A stretch of DNA of 64,000 bases, from assembly GCF_002257585.1 (NCBI RefSeq), contig NZ_CP022743.1, forward strand, positions 2,852,001 through 2,916,000. The letters run 5' to 3'. This document shows, one piece after another, positions 55,229 through 63,633 of this stretch. How positions within the stretch are numbered: position 1 is the stretch's first letter; every line of letters starts with the position of its first letter. A model generated the notes under the pieces. It was given only the letters and a program-made list of their open reading frames with translations, did not search any database and was not told the DNA's origin. The DNA is from Mucilaginibacter xinganensis (GTDB lineage Bacteria > Bacteroidota > Bacteroidia > Sphingobacteriales > Sphingobacteriaceae). A program made the position numbers and the translations under genes.

Positions 55229-55336
55229 ATTTATATTTCCCGGGGTATTTACCGGGGCAGGAATTGGCACCTTCTTCAATTTTGAAGGGTTGCCAGCGGG
55301 TAATTGAGCCTGATCTCTCGCCGCTTCTTTATAAAT
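55229..55336 (-). promoter_or_regulatory. SAM-I (S-box) riboswitch upstream of metY
   Basis: A 108-nt aptamer on the minus strand. Stem P1 is ATTTATA (55336-55330) with TATAAAT (55235-55229). P2 arms GCGG/CCGC enclose the kink-turn-like AGAGATCAGGCTC. The core GCTGGCAACC is at 55297-55288. P3 is CTTCAAAATTGAAG. The second core GGTGCCAATTCC is at 55271-55260, and P4 is CCCGG/CCGGG. These are the invariant blocks of the S-box family, which binds S-adenosylmethionine and shuts off methionine genes. The P1 3' strand can alternatively pair with ATTTATA at 55151-55145 inside the leader ORF, a plausible switching partner. Confidence 0.9.
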
Positions 55337-55388
55337 CAAAACCCTTTGCGGAGGTAATGATCAATGGTATTACTACCAAATATTATTG

Positions 55389-55421
55389 CAAATATAAGAC
55401 GATAAAAATGAGTTTTCCAAA
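55389..55421 (-). promoter_or_regulatory. Promoter of the metY leader transcript
   Basis: On the minus strand, TTTG (55421-55418), 21 bases, TATATTTG (55396-55389): a full match to the Bacteroidota TTTG-N19-21-TAnnTTTG consensus. Transcription would start near 55382, about 45 bases before the aptamer. The rest of the gap 54988-55547 holds the riboswitch, leader ORF and attenuator; 55422-55547 shows nothing else. Confidence 0.6.
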
Positions 55422-55547
55422 TTTAATTTTCTTTTGGAGTGAGAGGTGAAGCGCAAAAGGTAAAAGGCGAAAGGTTTTGGATAGAAAACCAGGGCAAATA
55501 CCCGCCTCTTTTTCTTATCTGATCTCTAATCACCAAACGCTAATTAA

Positions 55548-56663
55548 CTAAGCCAGCGCCTGTTCCAGATCAGCAATTAAATCATCAATGTGCTCTAATC
55601 CAACAGATACCCTTAATAAATTAAAAGGCGTCTTAGTATCAGGGCCTTCAACGGTGGCGCGGTGTTCTATTAAACTTTCAACACCGCCCAGGCTGGTTGC
55701 ACGGGTAAAGATCTTCAACCCGTTTATTACGCTGCGGGCTTCAGCTTCGCCGCCCTTTAAGGTGAATGAAAGCATGCCGCCAAAGGCAGACATCTGTTCT
55801 TTTGCTATTGCATGTTGCGGATGGGAAGGTAAACCCGGATACATTACCGCTTCCACTTTAGGATGTTTTTCTAAAAATTCAGCCAGCAATTGTGCATTAT
55901 GTACATGCCCGCGCATGCGGTAAGGCAATGTTTTTATGCTGCGGGTGAGCATGTAACAATCCATCGGCGAAGGGATAGCGCCGCCCATTCCCTGCACCTG
56001 GCGGATCTTTGACCACCAGTCGCTGTTTTCTTTGGTTACCAGTGCGCCGCCCATCAGGTCGCTGTGCCCGCCAAAATATTTGGTGGCGGAGTGCATTACC
56101 AGGTCAGCACCCAATGCCAGTGGCTGCTGGCAGATGGGGGTTGCAAAGGTATTGTCGCAGGCAACTTTTATGCCTTTTGCCTTTGCTATGGCAACCACTT
56201 TTCTTATATCAGTTATTTTCAGCAAGGGATTTGATGGCGTTTCAATCCAGATTAAACCTGTTTCGGGCCTGATGTGGCTTTGTAATGTTTCAGGGTTATT
56301 TACATCTATAAAATCAAAGGTCAGGATCCCCGCAAAAAGCGTTTTGAGCTGATTGCGCAAACCATGATACATATCGTCGGGCGCTATAATATGGGTTCCC
56401 GGTGTTAAGGATTGAAAAACCGCCATACCAGCAGCATTGCCGGATGAAAATGAAGCAGCATCGGCACCACCTTCCAATTTGGCCAGCACATTTTCCAGCA
56501 GCGTACGATTGGGATTGCTCGACCGGCTGTAGATATGCCCGCCGGGGTAAGTGCCGTCAGCCGCCCGCTCAAAGGTGGTAGATAAAACAATGGGCTGAAT
56601 TACTGCTTTAGACGATTCGTCAACATGGTTACCGGCGTGGATGGCGATAGTTTCGATCTTCAT
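55548..56663 (-). CDS. Trans-sulfuration PLP enzyme (cystathionine gamma-synthase/lyase type)
   Basis: A 371-residue PLP enzyme of the Cys/Met-metabolism family. It begins IETIAIHAGNHVDESSKAV; the PLP lysine is in HSATKYFGGHSDLMGG, and ending TSLGGVESLIEHRATVEG plus [20 protein letters not shown] is typical of MetB/MetC/CGL. Family members differ by few residues, so cystathionine gamma-synthase, beta-lyase and gamma-lyase remain possible. It is not preceded by a riboswitch, unlike metY. Confidence 0.85.
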   Translation of the reverse strand: MKIETIAIHAGNHVDESSKAVIQPIVLSTTFERAADGTYPGGHIYSRSSNPNRTLLENVLAKLEGGADAASFSSGNAAGMAVFQSLTPGTHIIAPDDMYHGLRNQLKTLFAGILTFDFIDVNNPETLQSHIRPETGLIWIETPSNPLLKITDIRKVVAIAKAKGIKVACDNTFATPICQQPLALGADLVMHSATKYFGGHSDLMGGALVTKENSDWWSKIRQVQGMGGAIPSPMDCYMLTRSIKTLPYRMRGHVHNAQLLAEFLEKHPKVEAVMYPGLPSHPQHAIAKEQMSAFGGMLSFTLKGGEAEARSVINGLKIFTRATSLGGVESLIEHRATVEGPDTKTPFNLLRVSVGLEHIDDLIADLEQALA

Positions 56664-56739
56664 TAGGAATAAATTTTGACAAACTTAATGTTTTACATTT
56701 AGGTATAAAATCATAAATTTGATTAAACAATAGTTAAAA

Positions 56740-56973
56740 ATGAAAATAGGACGCATCCCCCTGGCATCTGTAGTACTGCTTGTTATATCAGTAATAAACT
56801 TTGTAAGTAAATACTTTTTCTCATCAGCCTATCTTTCGCTGAAGCCTTATTTTGATGGCGCCCTAGTAGGAGCCATGCTGGTTTTTGGCTTATATTATGC
56901 TAATATTTACGTGAGCGCATGGTTAAACAACCGGAAGGAAGCATCGGGCGCGACCGAAGAACCGGGTTCCTGA
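56740..56973 (+). CDS. Small membrane protein of unknown function
   Basis: A 77-residue protein with two predicted membrane helices (LASVVLLVISVINFVSKYFF and LVGAMLVFGLYYANIYV) joined by a short loop, and a polar tail. No family recognised. It ends two bases before the stop of the convergent S41 peptidase gene. Starts with ATG in a short spacer, with plausible composition for a real gene. Confidence 0.55.
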   Translation: MKIGRIPLASVVLLVISVINFVSKYFFSSAYLSLKPYFDGALVGAMLVFGLYYANIYVSAWLNNRKEASGATEEPGS

Positions 56974-56975
56974 CA

Positions 56976-58481
56976 CTATTTGCTTTCAATCCATTCTTTA
57001 GCCGCCCTTATGGTTGCATCGTCACCATTTTCTTTGGTTTCTTTTATAATCACATCGGGCTCTATTTTACCCAAATACTCCTTTTTATTTCTATCTGCCG
57101 CATAACTGCTTGCCAAATAAAGATAAGCACCTGTCGACAATTTAAATCCCCGGTTAGCGGTTGTATATCCGGCGGTTGGTTGTCCAAACAGCTTTGCATT
57201 GGTCTTGCCGATAAAACAAATGGCAGTCATTTCTCCGCTGCTTGCTGTTTCCGGCCCCGTTAAAACAGCTACTTTAGCACCGGAATTTTTAATAGTGTAT
57301 GCATCTGAAACGTTTGCTGTGGTTGCAGCGCCATTGGTTACTTTTCCATCTTTATACATCCATGGTGTACTTTTATTGGTTTCAGGTGAAATAAAATAAC
57401 CTAATATGCCATGGCCAATTATTGGGCCAAGTCCTGCAATCATGGGGTGCATATTGCCTCCATTATCATGTCGCAGATCAACAATCCAACCCGAAATGTA
57501 ATTCTCAGTATCAAGGTGACTGATCATTTTCTGGATCTTTCCGGCGAAAGCGACAGATGCAGTATCGCTGGTTGACGCAAAGCCTGGCATCCATATGTAA
57601 CCAATATTACCGGGCAATAATTTTGCATACGGCTGCCTTGTATCTACATTTTGTTTTGCGTAATTAACCGCGCTTGCTTTTGACTGAACAAAAGAATGGT
57701 TATCGCCCGCAAGCCGCAGTTGGCTGATGAGATATGCGGTTAAGAGTTGAGCGTCATCGACGGTTTTTATCCCGCCGGAGAGCTTGTCAATGTCAGTATC
57801 AATACCTGCCCAATTTAGTTTTTTGGTATAGATCGAGTATTTTTTAACAATGCCTGCAAACTCTTTTATATATCGCTTAACATCGTTTGATGCCGGTGTG
57901 GTTTGAAGTTGTAGATTCTCCATACTGAATTCATCATACCAAACTGCACCTTCACCAATTAAATAACCACCAACCAATATTTTTTTAGCATTACTATTTA
58001 CAGCTATTGATATGCTGTATTTATTCCATTCATTATTAGTTGAGGTTACGCTTTTTGAATCAATATTTTGCGTACCTATAACACGGTTATCCTCGTCTTT
58101 TACCTGGCAATACAAAGTTGCCGTTCCCTTAATATTTTCAGTTTTAACATAGGCGGAAAATGTGATGATCTTTAGCTGATCAATATTTATATCAAATGTT
58201 TGTGAAAAGATGCTGTATTCAGCAGGATTAACATTTTGTATACTTTTTATACTAAATGAGCTTGCACCTGCAAATTTTATATTTTCATCAATTGAAGTTG
58301 CAAATCCATCAGGGTGTTTAATTATCCAGTTTGCAGGTAGTGAATTTAACGAATCACTCTTTAATTCAAATCCGGGATTTTTTATTTGGGCGGCCGCGTT
58401 TGTGCACGCCATAATTGAACAGCAGGTAATTAACAGGTTTTTTATAAAAAAAAGCTTATTGGGAAATAAAAGGCTGCTCAT
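56976..58481 (-). CDS. Secreted S41-family serine peptidase
   Basis: A 501-residue exported protein. The N-terminal hydrophobic signal (NLLITCCSIMACTNAAAQ) could be cleaved after AAA or lipidated at the cysteine of MAC. Residues about 35-180 form a carbohydrate-binding-like jellyroll (NPGFELKSDSL, VWYDEFSMENL). The C-terminal half is a tail-specific-protease-like S41 domain with IVDLRHDNGGNM and the nucleophile serine in GPETASSGEMTA. No PDZ domain is apparent. Its substrate is unknown. Confidence 0.85.
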   Translation of the reverse strand: MSSLLFPNKLFFIKNLLITCCSIMACTNAAAQIKNPGFELKSDSLNSLPANWIIKHPDGFATSIDENIKFAGASSFSIKSIQNVNPAEYSIFSQTFDINIDQLKIITFSAYVKTENIKGTATLYCQVKDEDNRVIGTQNIDSKSVTSTNNEWNKYSISIAVNSNAKKILVGGYLIGEGAVWYDEFSMENLQLQTTPASNDVKRYIKEFAGIVKKYSIYTKKLNWAGIDTDIDKLSGGIKTVDDAQLLTAYLISQLRLAGDNHSFVQSKASAVNYAKQNVDTRQPYAKLLPGNIGYIWMPGFASTSDTASVAFAGKIQKMISHLDTENYISGWIVDLRHDNGGNMHPMIAGLGPIIGHGILGYFISPETNKSTPWMYKDGKVTNGAATTANVSDAYTIKNSGAKVAVLTGPETASSGEMTAICFIGKTNAKLFGQPTAGYTTANRGFKLSTGAYLYLASSYAADRNKKEYLGKIEPDVIIKETKENGDDATIRAAKEWIESK

Positions 58482-58726
58482 ACTTTTTTTAAATAAATAA
58501 TTTAAGTGATTTTTAAATTTTAAATGTGGGAAACGTTTAATGGAAACGCAATAGAGATAGGTAAAATATTTCGCCGCTACAATTATTTCGTCATATTTAC
58601 TTTTTGTGAATGGAGATCACGGCGATAAATTTTTAAATAAGTATCGTGCATCTTCAGCAAAACTATCCCGATGGATCATGGTTCAAACGCCGGTCCATTT
58701 CGATTTTAAAATTTAAATATCAAATA

Positions 58727-59422
58727 ATGAAAACGTATATACGGCTTTTTCTATTTCTTTTATCGATATCATTAATTTGTCAGTTGTATTCTTGTTCCGA
58801 TCAAGGCGAGATTGAAGACTCAAGTGCATCATCCAATGAAATACCTTCCGAATATTTACAATTACTAAAGCTACATGACGGCTGTTGTAATAAACCAAAC
58901 GACAGTATTGTTTTTATAGAAACCTGGACATGGAAATACAGAAATCCGATTTCTTTTTTTTATGTTTCTAATAGCTATTACCTGCAACTTTACAAAATGG
59001 ATGCTGTCTTTAATTATTCGTTAAAAAAGGCGGTTAAAGAGAATTTTTCAAATGCGCATTCATGGACATATTCTCCTTATGTTGTTGACAACAGAACAAA
59101 AATGGAATTTTTGTATAAAGAGACTAAGCCACTTAAATCGAAAAACGTGTATCTTGATTTGTTTGGTGACAGTACTAAGGTGATTAGAAAAAATGACACC
59201 ATGGTCTATTATTATTCTAAATGTGTAAATTTTTCTTTAAAACTTGATCCTCAAAAACCTATGGATATATATGGCGAATCTCATAGTGAAAAAACAAGCG
59301 AAATACCTTTGGAAATTATGTTATTTAAGAGGAACAACAAACTTTATCTGTTAGTTCTTTCTGCTAAAGATGCGGCAATTAAGATAAAACCAGGCACCCT
59401 CTATGATATGCTGTTCAGATGA
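58727..59422 (+). CDS. Lipoprotein of unknown function
   Basis: A 231-residue predicted lipoprotein. Signal MKTYIRLFLFLLSISLICQLYSC ends in lipobox LYSC with C23 as lipidation site. The mature protein is rich in aromatic beta-strand patterns and holds a CC pair (HDGCCNKPNDS). No family recognised. I chose the ATG at 58727 over a start at 58646 that would put 27 polar residues before the signal. Isolated gene. Confidence 0.65.
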   Translation: MKTYIRLFLFLLSISLICQLYSCSDQGEIEDSSASSNEIPSEYLQLLKLHDGCCNKPNDSIVFIETWTWKYRNPISFFYVSNSYYLQLYKMDAVFNYSLKKAVKENFSNAHSWTYSPYVVDNRTKMEFLYKETKPLKSKNVYLDLFGDSTKVIRKNDTMVYYYSKCVNFSLKLDPQKPMDIYGESHSEKTSEIPLEIMLFKRNNKLYLLVLSAKDAAIKIKPGTLYDMLFR

Positions 59423-59566
59423 TTTTTTTCGCAATCTGTTGATTTTATATGCCAACTGCCATGCCCTTAGTTTGCTAATTTAAGGCAATATATTCACACG
59501 GAAATTCAATGATGTCTGACAATCAGTAACTTATATTGATGTTTTGCTTTTAAAAAACAAAAATCC

Positions 59567-59622
59567 CTGATAATCAGCGTGTTTCACTTTGTTCCAAGTG
59601 TTCCGCCTGCAAAGTGGAACGC
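59567..59622 (+). repeat. Dispersed 57-bp repeat, copy B
   Basis: Begins CTGATAATCAGC, then GTGTTTCACT, two GTTCC boxes, and ends TGGAACGC. It matches copy A (22813-22869, opposite strand) at about 48 of 57 positions. CACTTTG and CAAAGTG within this copy can pair as a 7-bp stem, a different pairing from that in copy A. Confidence 0.65.
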
Positions 59623-59757
59623 TTGCGGCCATTTTTTTGAATCTGTTTGGTCATTACTGAAAGGGGTAGCTTGTATGAAACAGTGGCCACTGTTCTGCTA
59701 AGTAAAAAGAAACATTGCCGTGATTAAATGTTGCACCATGATTACACTAACATTTGC

Positions 59758-59765
59758 TATTTTTG
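59758..59765 (+). promoter_or_regulatory. -7 promoter box of mqnE
   Basis: TATTTTTG, exact TAnnTTTG, 15 bases before the ATG. A TTG lies 24 bases upstream (59731-59733), longer than usual spacing. Confidence 0.35.
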
Positions 59766-59780
59766 CAAAAAGTTTTTTGA

Positions 59781-60974
59781 ATGGAAGCTGAAAGCAATCT
59801 GCTTATATTATTACAGAATCCGCATTTACCTGCCGGGTTAAAACAAATAGCTGAAAAGGTACTTAACGGGGAGCGCATTACCTTTGATGAGGGTGTGTTG
59901 CTTTATGAAGAGGGTGAACTGGGTTACCTTGGGGTTTTAGCCAACTACATCCGCGAAAAGCGGCATGGCAACAAAACCTATTTTAACCGCAACTTTCATA
60001 TCGAGCCAACCAATCTGTGTGTTTACGATTGCAAATTTTGTTCGTACTCGCGGTTACTGAAACAAAAATCAGAAGGGTGGGAGTACACGATGGACGAAAT
60101 GATGGACATCGTAAAAAAATACGACCATGAGCCGGTTACAGAGGTGCATATTGTTGGCGGCGTGCTGCCCCAATACGATGTTGCTTTTTACAGCGAACTG
60201 TTCAGTAAAATAAAGGCGCATCGGCCCGAATTACATGTAAAGGCCTTAACGCCGGTCGAATACCATTACATCTTTAAAAAAGCTAAGATAGACTACGCAA
60301 CCGGCATGAAACTAATGCTGGATGCCGGGCTTGAATCAATTCCAGGTGGCGGCGCCGAGATCTTTCATCCTGAAATAAGGGAACAAATTGCCAAAGATAA
60401 ATGTACAGGCGACCAATGGCTGGCTATCCACGAAGAATGGCATAAGCTGGGTGCCCGTTCAAACGCTACCATGCTTTACGGACATATTGAAAAATATTGG
60501 CACCGGGTTGACCACATGGAACGCCTGCGTGAACTGCAGGACAGAACGGGGGGGTTCCAGACGTTTATACCGCTAAAATTCCGTAACCAGGATAACCAGA
60601 TGTCGCACGTACCGGAATCTACCGTGGTTGAGGATCTGCGCAATTACGCTATAGCAAGGATCTACCTGGACAACTTTGACCACATCAAGGCATACTGGGC
60701 CATGATCAGCCGCACCACGGCACAGTTATCATTAAATTTTGGTGTGGATGACATTGACGGCACGCTTGATGACACCACTAAAATTTATTCAATGGCCGGT
60801 GCGGAAGAGCAACATCCGGGTATGAGCACAAAACAACTGGTTGAATTGATAAAAAATGTGGGCAGGGAACCTATTGAACGTGATACCTTATACAACGTGG
60901 TTACCGACTACACAAATTTTGAATTCCCGCAGGAAGCAAAACCTCAGTTTTACAGGCTGCCGGTTATTAATTAG
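59781..60974 (+). CDS. mqnE: Aminofutalosine synthase MqnE
   Basis: A 397-residue radical-SAM enzyme joining the MqnA product with SAM to make 6-amino-6-deoxyfutalosine in the menaquinone futalosine pathway. The cluster motif CVYDCKFCSY is preceded by NFHIEPTNL; VTEVHIVGGVLP and PGGGAEIF are family blocks. It is followed by a phosphatase-like gene and mqnA, so this is a menaquinone operon. MqnB, C and D are not in the window. Confidence 0.94.
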   Translation: MEAESNLLILLQNPHLPAGLKQIAEKVLNGERITFDEGVLLYEEGELGYLGVLANYIREKRHGNKTYFNRNFHIEPTNLCVYDCKFCSYSRLLKQKSEGWEYTMDEMMDIVKKYDHEPVTEVHIVGGVLPQYDVAFYSELFSKIKAHRPELHVKALTPVEYHYIFKKAKIDYATGMKLMLDAGLESIPGGGAEIFHPEIREQIAKDKCTGDQWLAIHEEWHKLGARSNATMLYGHIEKYWHRVDHMERLRELQDRTGGFQTFIPLKFRNQDNQMSHVPESTVVEDLRNYAIARIYLDNFDHIKAYWAMISRTTAQLSLNFGVDDIDGTLDDTTKIYSMAGAEEQHPGMSTKQLVELIKNVGREPIERDTLYNVVTDYTNFEFPQEAKPQFYRLPVIN

Positions 60975-61045
60975 TCATTGGTCATTTTGGGGATAAAATG
61001 TAAACGATCATCCAAAAACTAATGGCCAATTACTTGAAAAGCGAA

Positions 61046-61663
61046 ATGAATAAAACATTATATATCGTCCGTCACGGACAAACAGATCTGAACAAGCGGG
61101 GTATTATACAGGGCAGGGGCATGAATACCGACCTGAACGATGAAGGCCGCCGCCAGGCTGTATTGTTCTACGATGCTTACAACAACGTCCCTTTCGACAA
61201 GATCTATATTTCTGAACTTAAGCGCACACAGCAAAGTGTCCAGCCGTTTATAGACCTGGGCATACCTTACGAAAAGCTGGCCGGGTTGGATGAGCTTGGC
61301 TGGGGAATTCACGAAGGGCAGGCTGCAACACCCGAGAACAAAGCCGAATTTTTACAGATCATGCGCGATTGGCTGGATGGGAAACTGGATGAAAAATTTG
61401 AAGGCGGCGAGAGCCCCAACGAAGTAAAAGCAAGACAACTGGACGCCCTGAAGGTTATTATGAGCCATCCGGAAGAAGAAACGGTACTTATTTGCATGCA
61501 CGGCCGCGCCATGCGGTTGTTATTGTGCCTGTTAACCGGAAAGCCGCTGACCGAAATGGACAGCTTTCCACACCAAAACCTGGTTTTATATAAAGTTTAT
61601 TATGATGGCGATAAATACGAGATCGTTGATTTTAATAACGCCGAACATTTAAAAAATAGCTAG
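61046..61663 (+). CDS. Histidine phosphatase family protein
   Basis: A 205-residue phosphoglycerate-mutase-like phosphatase. Catalytic RHG in YIVRHGQTDLNKRG, with later FEGGESPNEV and a second histidine in ICMHGRAMRLLL. I chose the ATG at 61046, which starts directly at the first beta strand; an in-frame ATG at 61022 adds eight residues. Embedded between mqnE and mqnA with 8 bases to the latter. The substrate could be a menaquinone-pathway intermediate or a general phosphometabolite. Confidence 0.88.
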   Translation: MNKTLYIVRHGQTDLNKRGIIQGRGMNTDLNDEGRRQAVLFYDAYNNVPFDKIYISELKRTQQSVQPFIDLGIPYEKLAGLDELGWGIHEGQAATPENKAEFLQIMRDWLDGKLDEKFEGGESPNEVKARQLDALKVIMSHPEEETVLICMHGRAMRLLLCLLTGKPLTEMDSFPHQNLVLYKVYYDGDKYEIVDFNNAEHLKNS

Positions 61664-61670
61664 AACAACC

Positions 61671-62417
61671 TTGAATACTAAAATAAGAATATCCGCAGTT
61701 AGTTATACCAATACCAAACCATTTTTATACGGCATTGAACACAGCGAAATCATCAACAAAATTGATCTTAGCCTTGACATGCCATCAGACTGTGCCCAAA
61801 AGTTGATTGATAACCAGGTAGATATTGGCCTGATTCCCGTTGCGGCTATTTTGAGCCTGCCTAAATGGGAGATTGTATCTGATTATTGCATTGGAGCAAC
61901 AGGTGCTGTAAATTCTGTATTCATTTTTAGTAATTGCGAAATAAAGGATATTAAGACATTGCAGCTCGACCCGCAGTCGCGCTCATCAAACAATTTAGCA
62001 CGGGTGTTATTGAAGAATTACTGGAAGGCAGACTACCAGATGGTTACAGAAGCGCCTGACTATACTACCTCAACCGATCCCAACACAGCATTTGTGCAAA
62101 TAGGCGACCGTACTTTTGGCAAGAAGGAAAAACACACCTATGTATATGACCTGGCCGAAGAGTGGCAAAAATTCACAGGGTTACCATTTGTGTTTGCTGC
62201 CTGGGTTGCTAACAAACCTGTTCCCGCCAATTTTATGCAGGAGTTCAATAAAGCGCTGAAACTGGGCCTTGACAGCCGCGCCGAACTATTAAAAACACTA
62301 CCGCAAAGAGCAGACTTTGACCTGGAAGATTATTTGATGCATAAGCTTGATTTTGACCTTACTGAAGATAAGAAGAAAGCCTTGCATTTATTTCATGACT
62401 ATATAAAGGCTTTGTAG
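61671..62417 (+). CDS. mqnA: Chorismate dehydratase MqnA
   Basis: A 248-residue periplasmic-binding-protein-like enzyme converting chorismate to 3-enolpyruvylbenzoate, the first futalosine-pathway step. N-terminus RISAVSYTNTKPFLYGIE and LIPVAAILSLPKWEIVSDYC are family hallmarks, as is DPQSRSSNNLARVLLK. Starts with TTG at 61671. Together with mqnE it shows that this organism makes menaquinone by the futalosine route. Confidence 0.92.
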   Translation: MNTKIRISAVSYTNTKPFLYGIEHSEIINKIDLSLDMPSDCAQKLIDNQVDIGLIPVAAILSLPKWEIVSDYCIGATGAVNSVFIFSNCEIKDIKTLQLDPQSRSSNNLARVLLKNYWKADYQMVTEAPDYTTSTDPNTAFVQIGDRTFGKKEKHTYVYDLAEEWQKFTGLPFVFAAWVANKPVPANFMQEFNKALKLGLDSRAELLKTLPQRADFDLEDYLMHKLDFDLTEDKKKALHLFHDYIKAL

Positions 62418-62481
62418 TTCTTAGTCAAACATTATCTCCAAATTCACATTAGCTTTATATTAAAATTCTTAATTTACAGCT

Positions 62482-63291
62482 ATGAATTCATCTCCATCAT
62501 TAAAAGGACAAGCGGCATTAGTTACCGGTGCCGATAGCGGCATTGGCAAAGGTGTGGCATTGGCGCTGGCACATGCAGGCGCAAGTGTGGTTATTAACTT
62601 CGCCCACAACCACGATGCCGCCGAAGAAACCGTAAATGAAATTAAAGCCGCTGGAGGCATGGCATTTGCTTACCAGGCCGATGTGAGCCATGAAGAGGAG
62701 GTACAGGCCATGTTTGCCGAAATGTTTAAGCAATATGGTACCATTGATATATTAGTGAATAACGCCGGTCTGCAAAAGGATTCAAAGTTTGTGGATATGA
62801 CGCTCGACCAGTGGAATACGGTAATCAGCATAAACCTTACCGGGCAGTTTTTATGCTCGCGCGAGGCGGCCCGGGAATTCATCCGCAGGGGTGTGGTTGA
62901 AGACAGGAGCAGGGCTGCCGGTAAAATTATTTGCATGAGCAGTGTACATGAAGTTATCCCCTGGGCGGGACATGTAAATTATGCCGCCAGTAAAGGCGGA
63001 ATCAGTATGTTTATGAAAAGCATAGCGCAGGAACTTGCCCCGCATAAAATACGGGTGGTTGGGATAGGGCCGGGTGCTATTCAAACACCTATTAACAAAG
63101 CGGCATGGGATACACCTGAAGCGTTGGATAAACTATTGACACTAATACCCTACAACCGCATAGGTAAACCGGAAGACATCGGCAAGCTGGCTGCCTGGCT
63201 TGTATCAGACGATGCCGATTATATTACCGGCACAACTATTTTTATGGATGGCGGTATGACCCTGTACCCGGGTTTTGCCGATAATGGCTAA
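62482..63291 (+). CDS. SDR oxidoreductase, glucose 1-dehydrogenase-like
   Basis: A 269-residue classical short-chain dehydrogenase. Cofactor motif TGADSGIGKG at residues 15-24, NNAG in the middle, catalytic YAASKG, and C-terminal TGTTIFMDGGMTLYPGF. The last block resembles glucose 1-dehydrogenase family members, but SDR substrates cannot be read from sequence. Stand-alone, with a terminator downstream. Confidence 0.88.
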   Translation: MNSSPSLKGQAALVTGADSGIGKGVALALAHAGASVVINFAHNHDAAEETVNEIKAAGGMAFAYQADVSHEEEVQAMFAEMFKQYGTIDILVNNAGLQKDSKFVDMTLDQWNTVISINLTGQFLCSREAAREFIRRGVVEDRSRAAGKIICMSSVHEVIPWAGHVNYAASKGGISMFMKSIAQELAPHKIRVVGIGPGAIQTPINKAAWDTPEALDKLLTLIPYNRIGKPEDIGKLAAWLVSDDADYITGTTIFMDGGMTLYPGFADNG

Positions 63292-63633
63292 GGATTAGCT
63301 TTTTTGTTGTAAAAGTTGAAAGGGCTGCAGAAGTTAGCAGGCAGTTCTTTTTAGCTATTATACCGTTTGCGACAACTATGACCGCTACAACTTCCTCAAA
63401 ACCATAAATTTCACGTTAATTTTGTGTAAAAAAGCCGTTACCTCTTTAGGAAGGGCTTTTTTTATTGCTTTTTTGATTGACATATTGTAAAAAATACACT
63501 AAGTAGTTTACGATAATTTAAATTAATAGTGTTAAAAGGACATTAATTATTAAATATTCATAAAAATTCAATTATAGTTATATAATTAGCAATTTTAAGT
63601 TATTTTTGTTGCGGATTTAAAATTTAACATATC
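63292..63633. other. 342-bp spacer with terminator and upstream region of a secreted-protein gene
   Basis: Contains the terminator at 63428-63463 and a very AT-rich stretch (63480-63600) that ends in a TATTTTTG -7 box at 63601-63608, 26 bases before the next ATG. No gene seen. Confidence 0.45.
63428..63463 (+). terminator. Rho-independent terminator
   Basis: AAAAAAGCC (63428-63436) pairs with GGCTTTTTT (63454-63462); the loop contains a further CCT/AGG pairing. T-rich 3' end. It probably ends the SDR transcript and could also work in reverse. Confidence 0.7.

Larger units (their letters stand above)
59423..59780. other. 358-bp spacer upstream of mqnE
   Basis: Contains dispersed repeat copy B and the mqnE promoter box. 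AT-rich otherwise; no small ORF or other RNA structure seen. Confidence 0.4.

Noticed and set aside
55219..55449. 76-codon plus-strand ORF opposite the metY leader
   Set aside because: It is antisense to the riboswitch, whose conserved blocks explain the composition. No ribosome site or recognisable domain.
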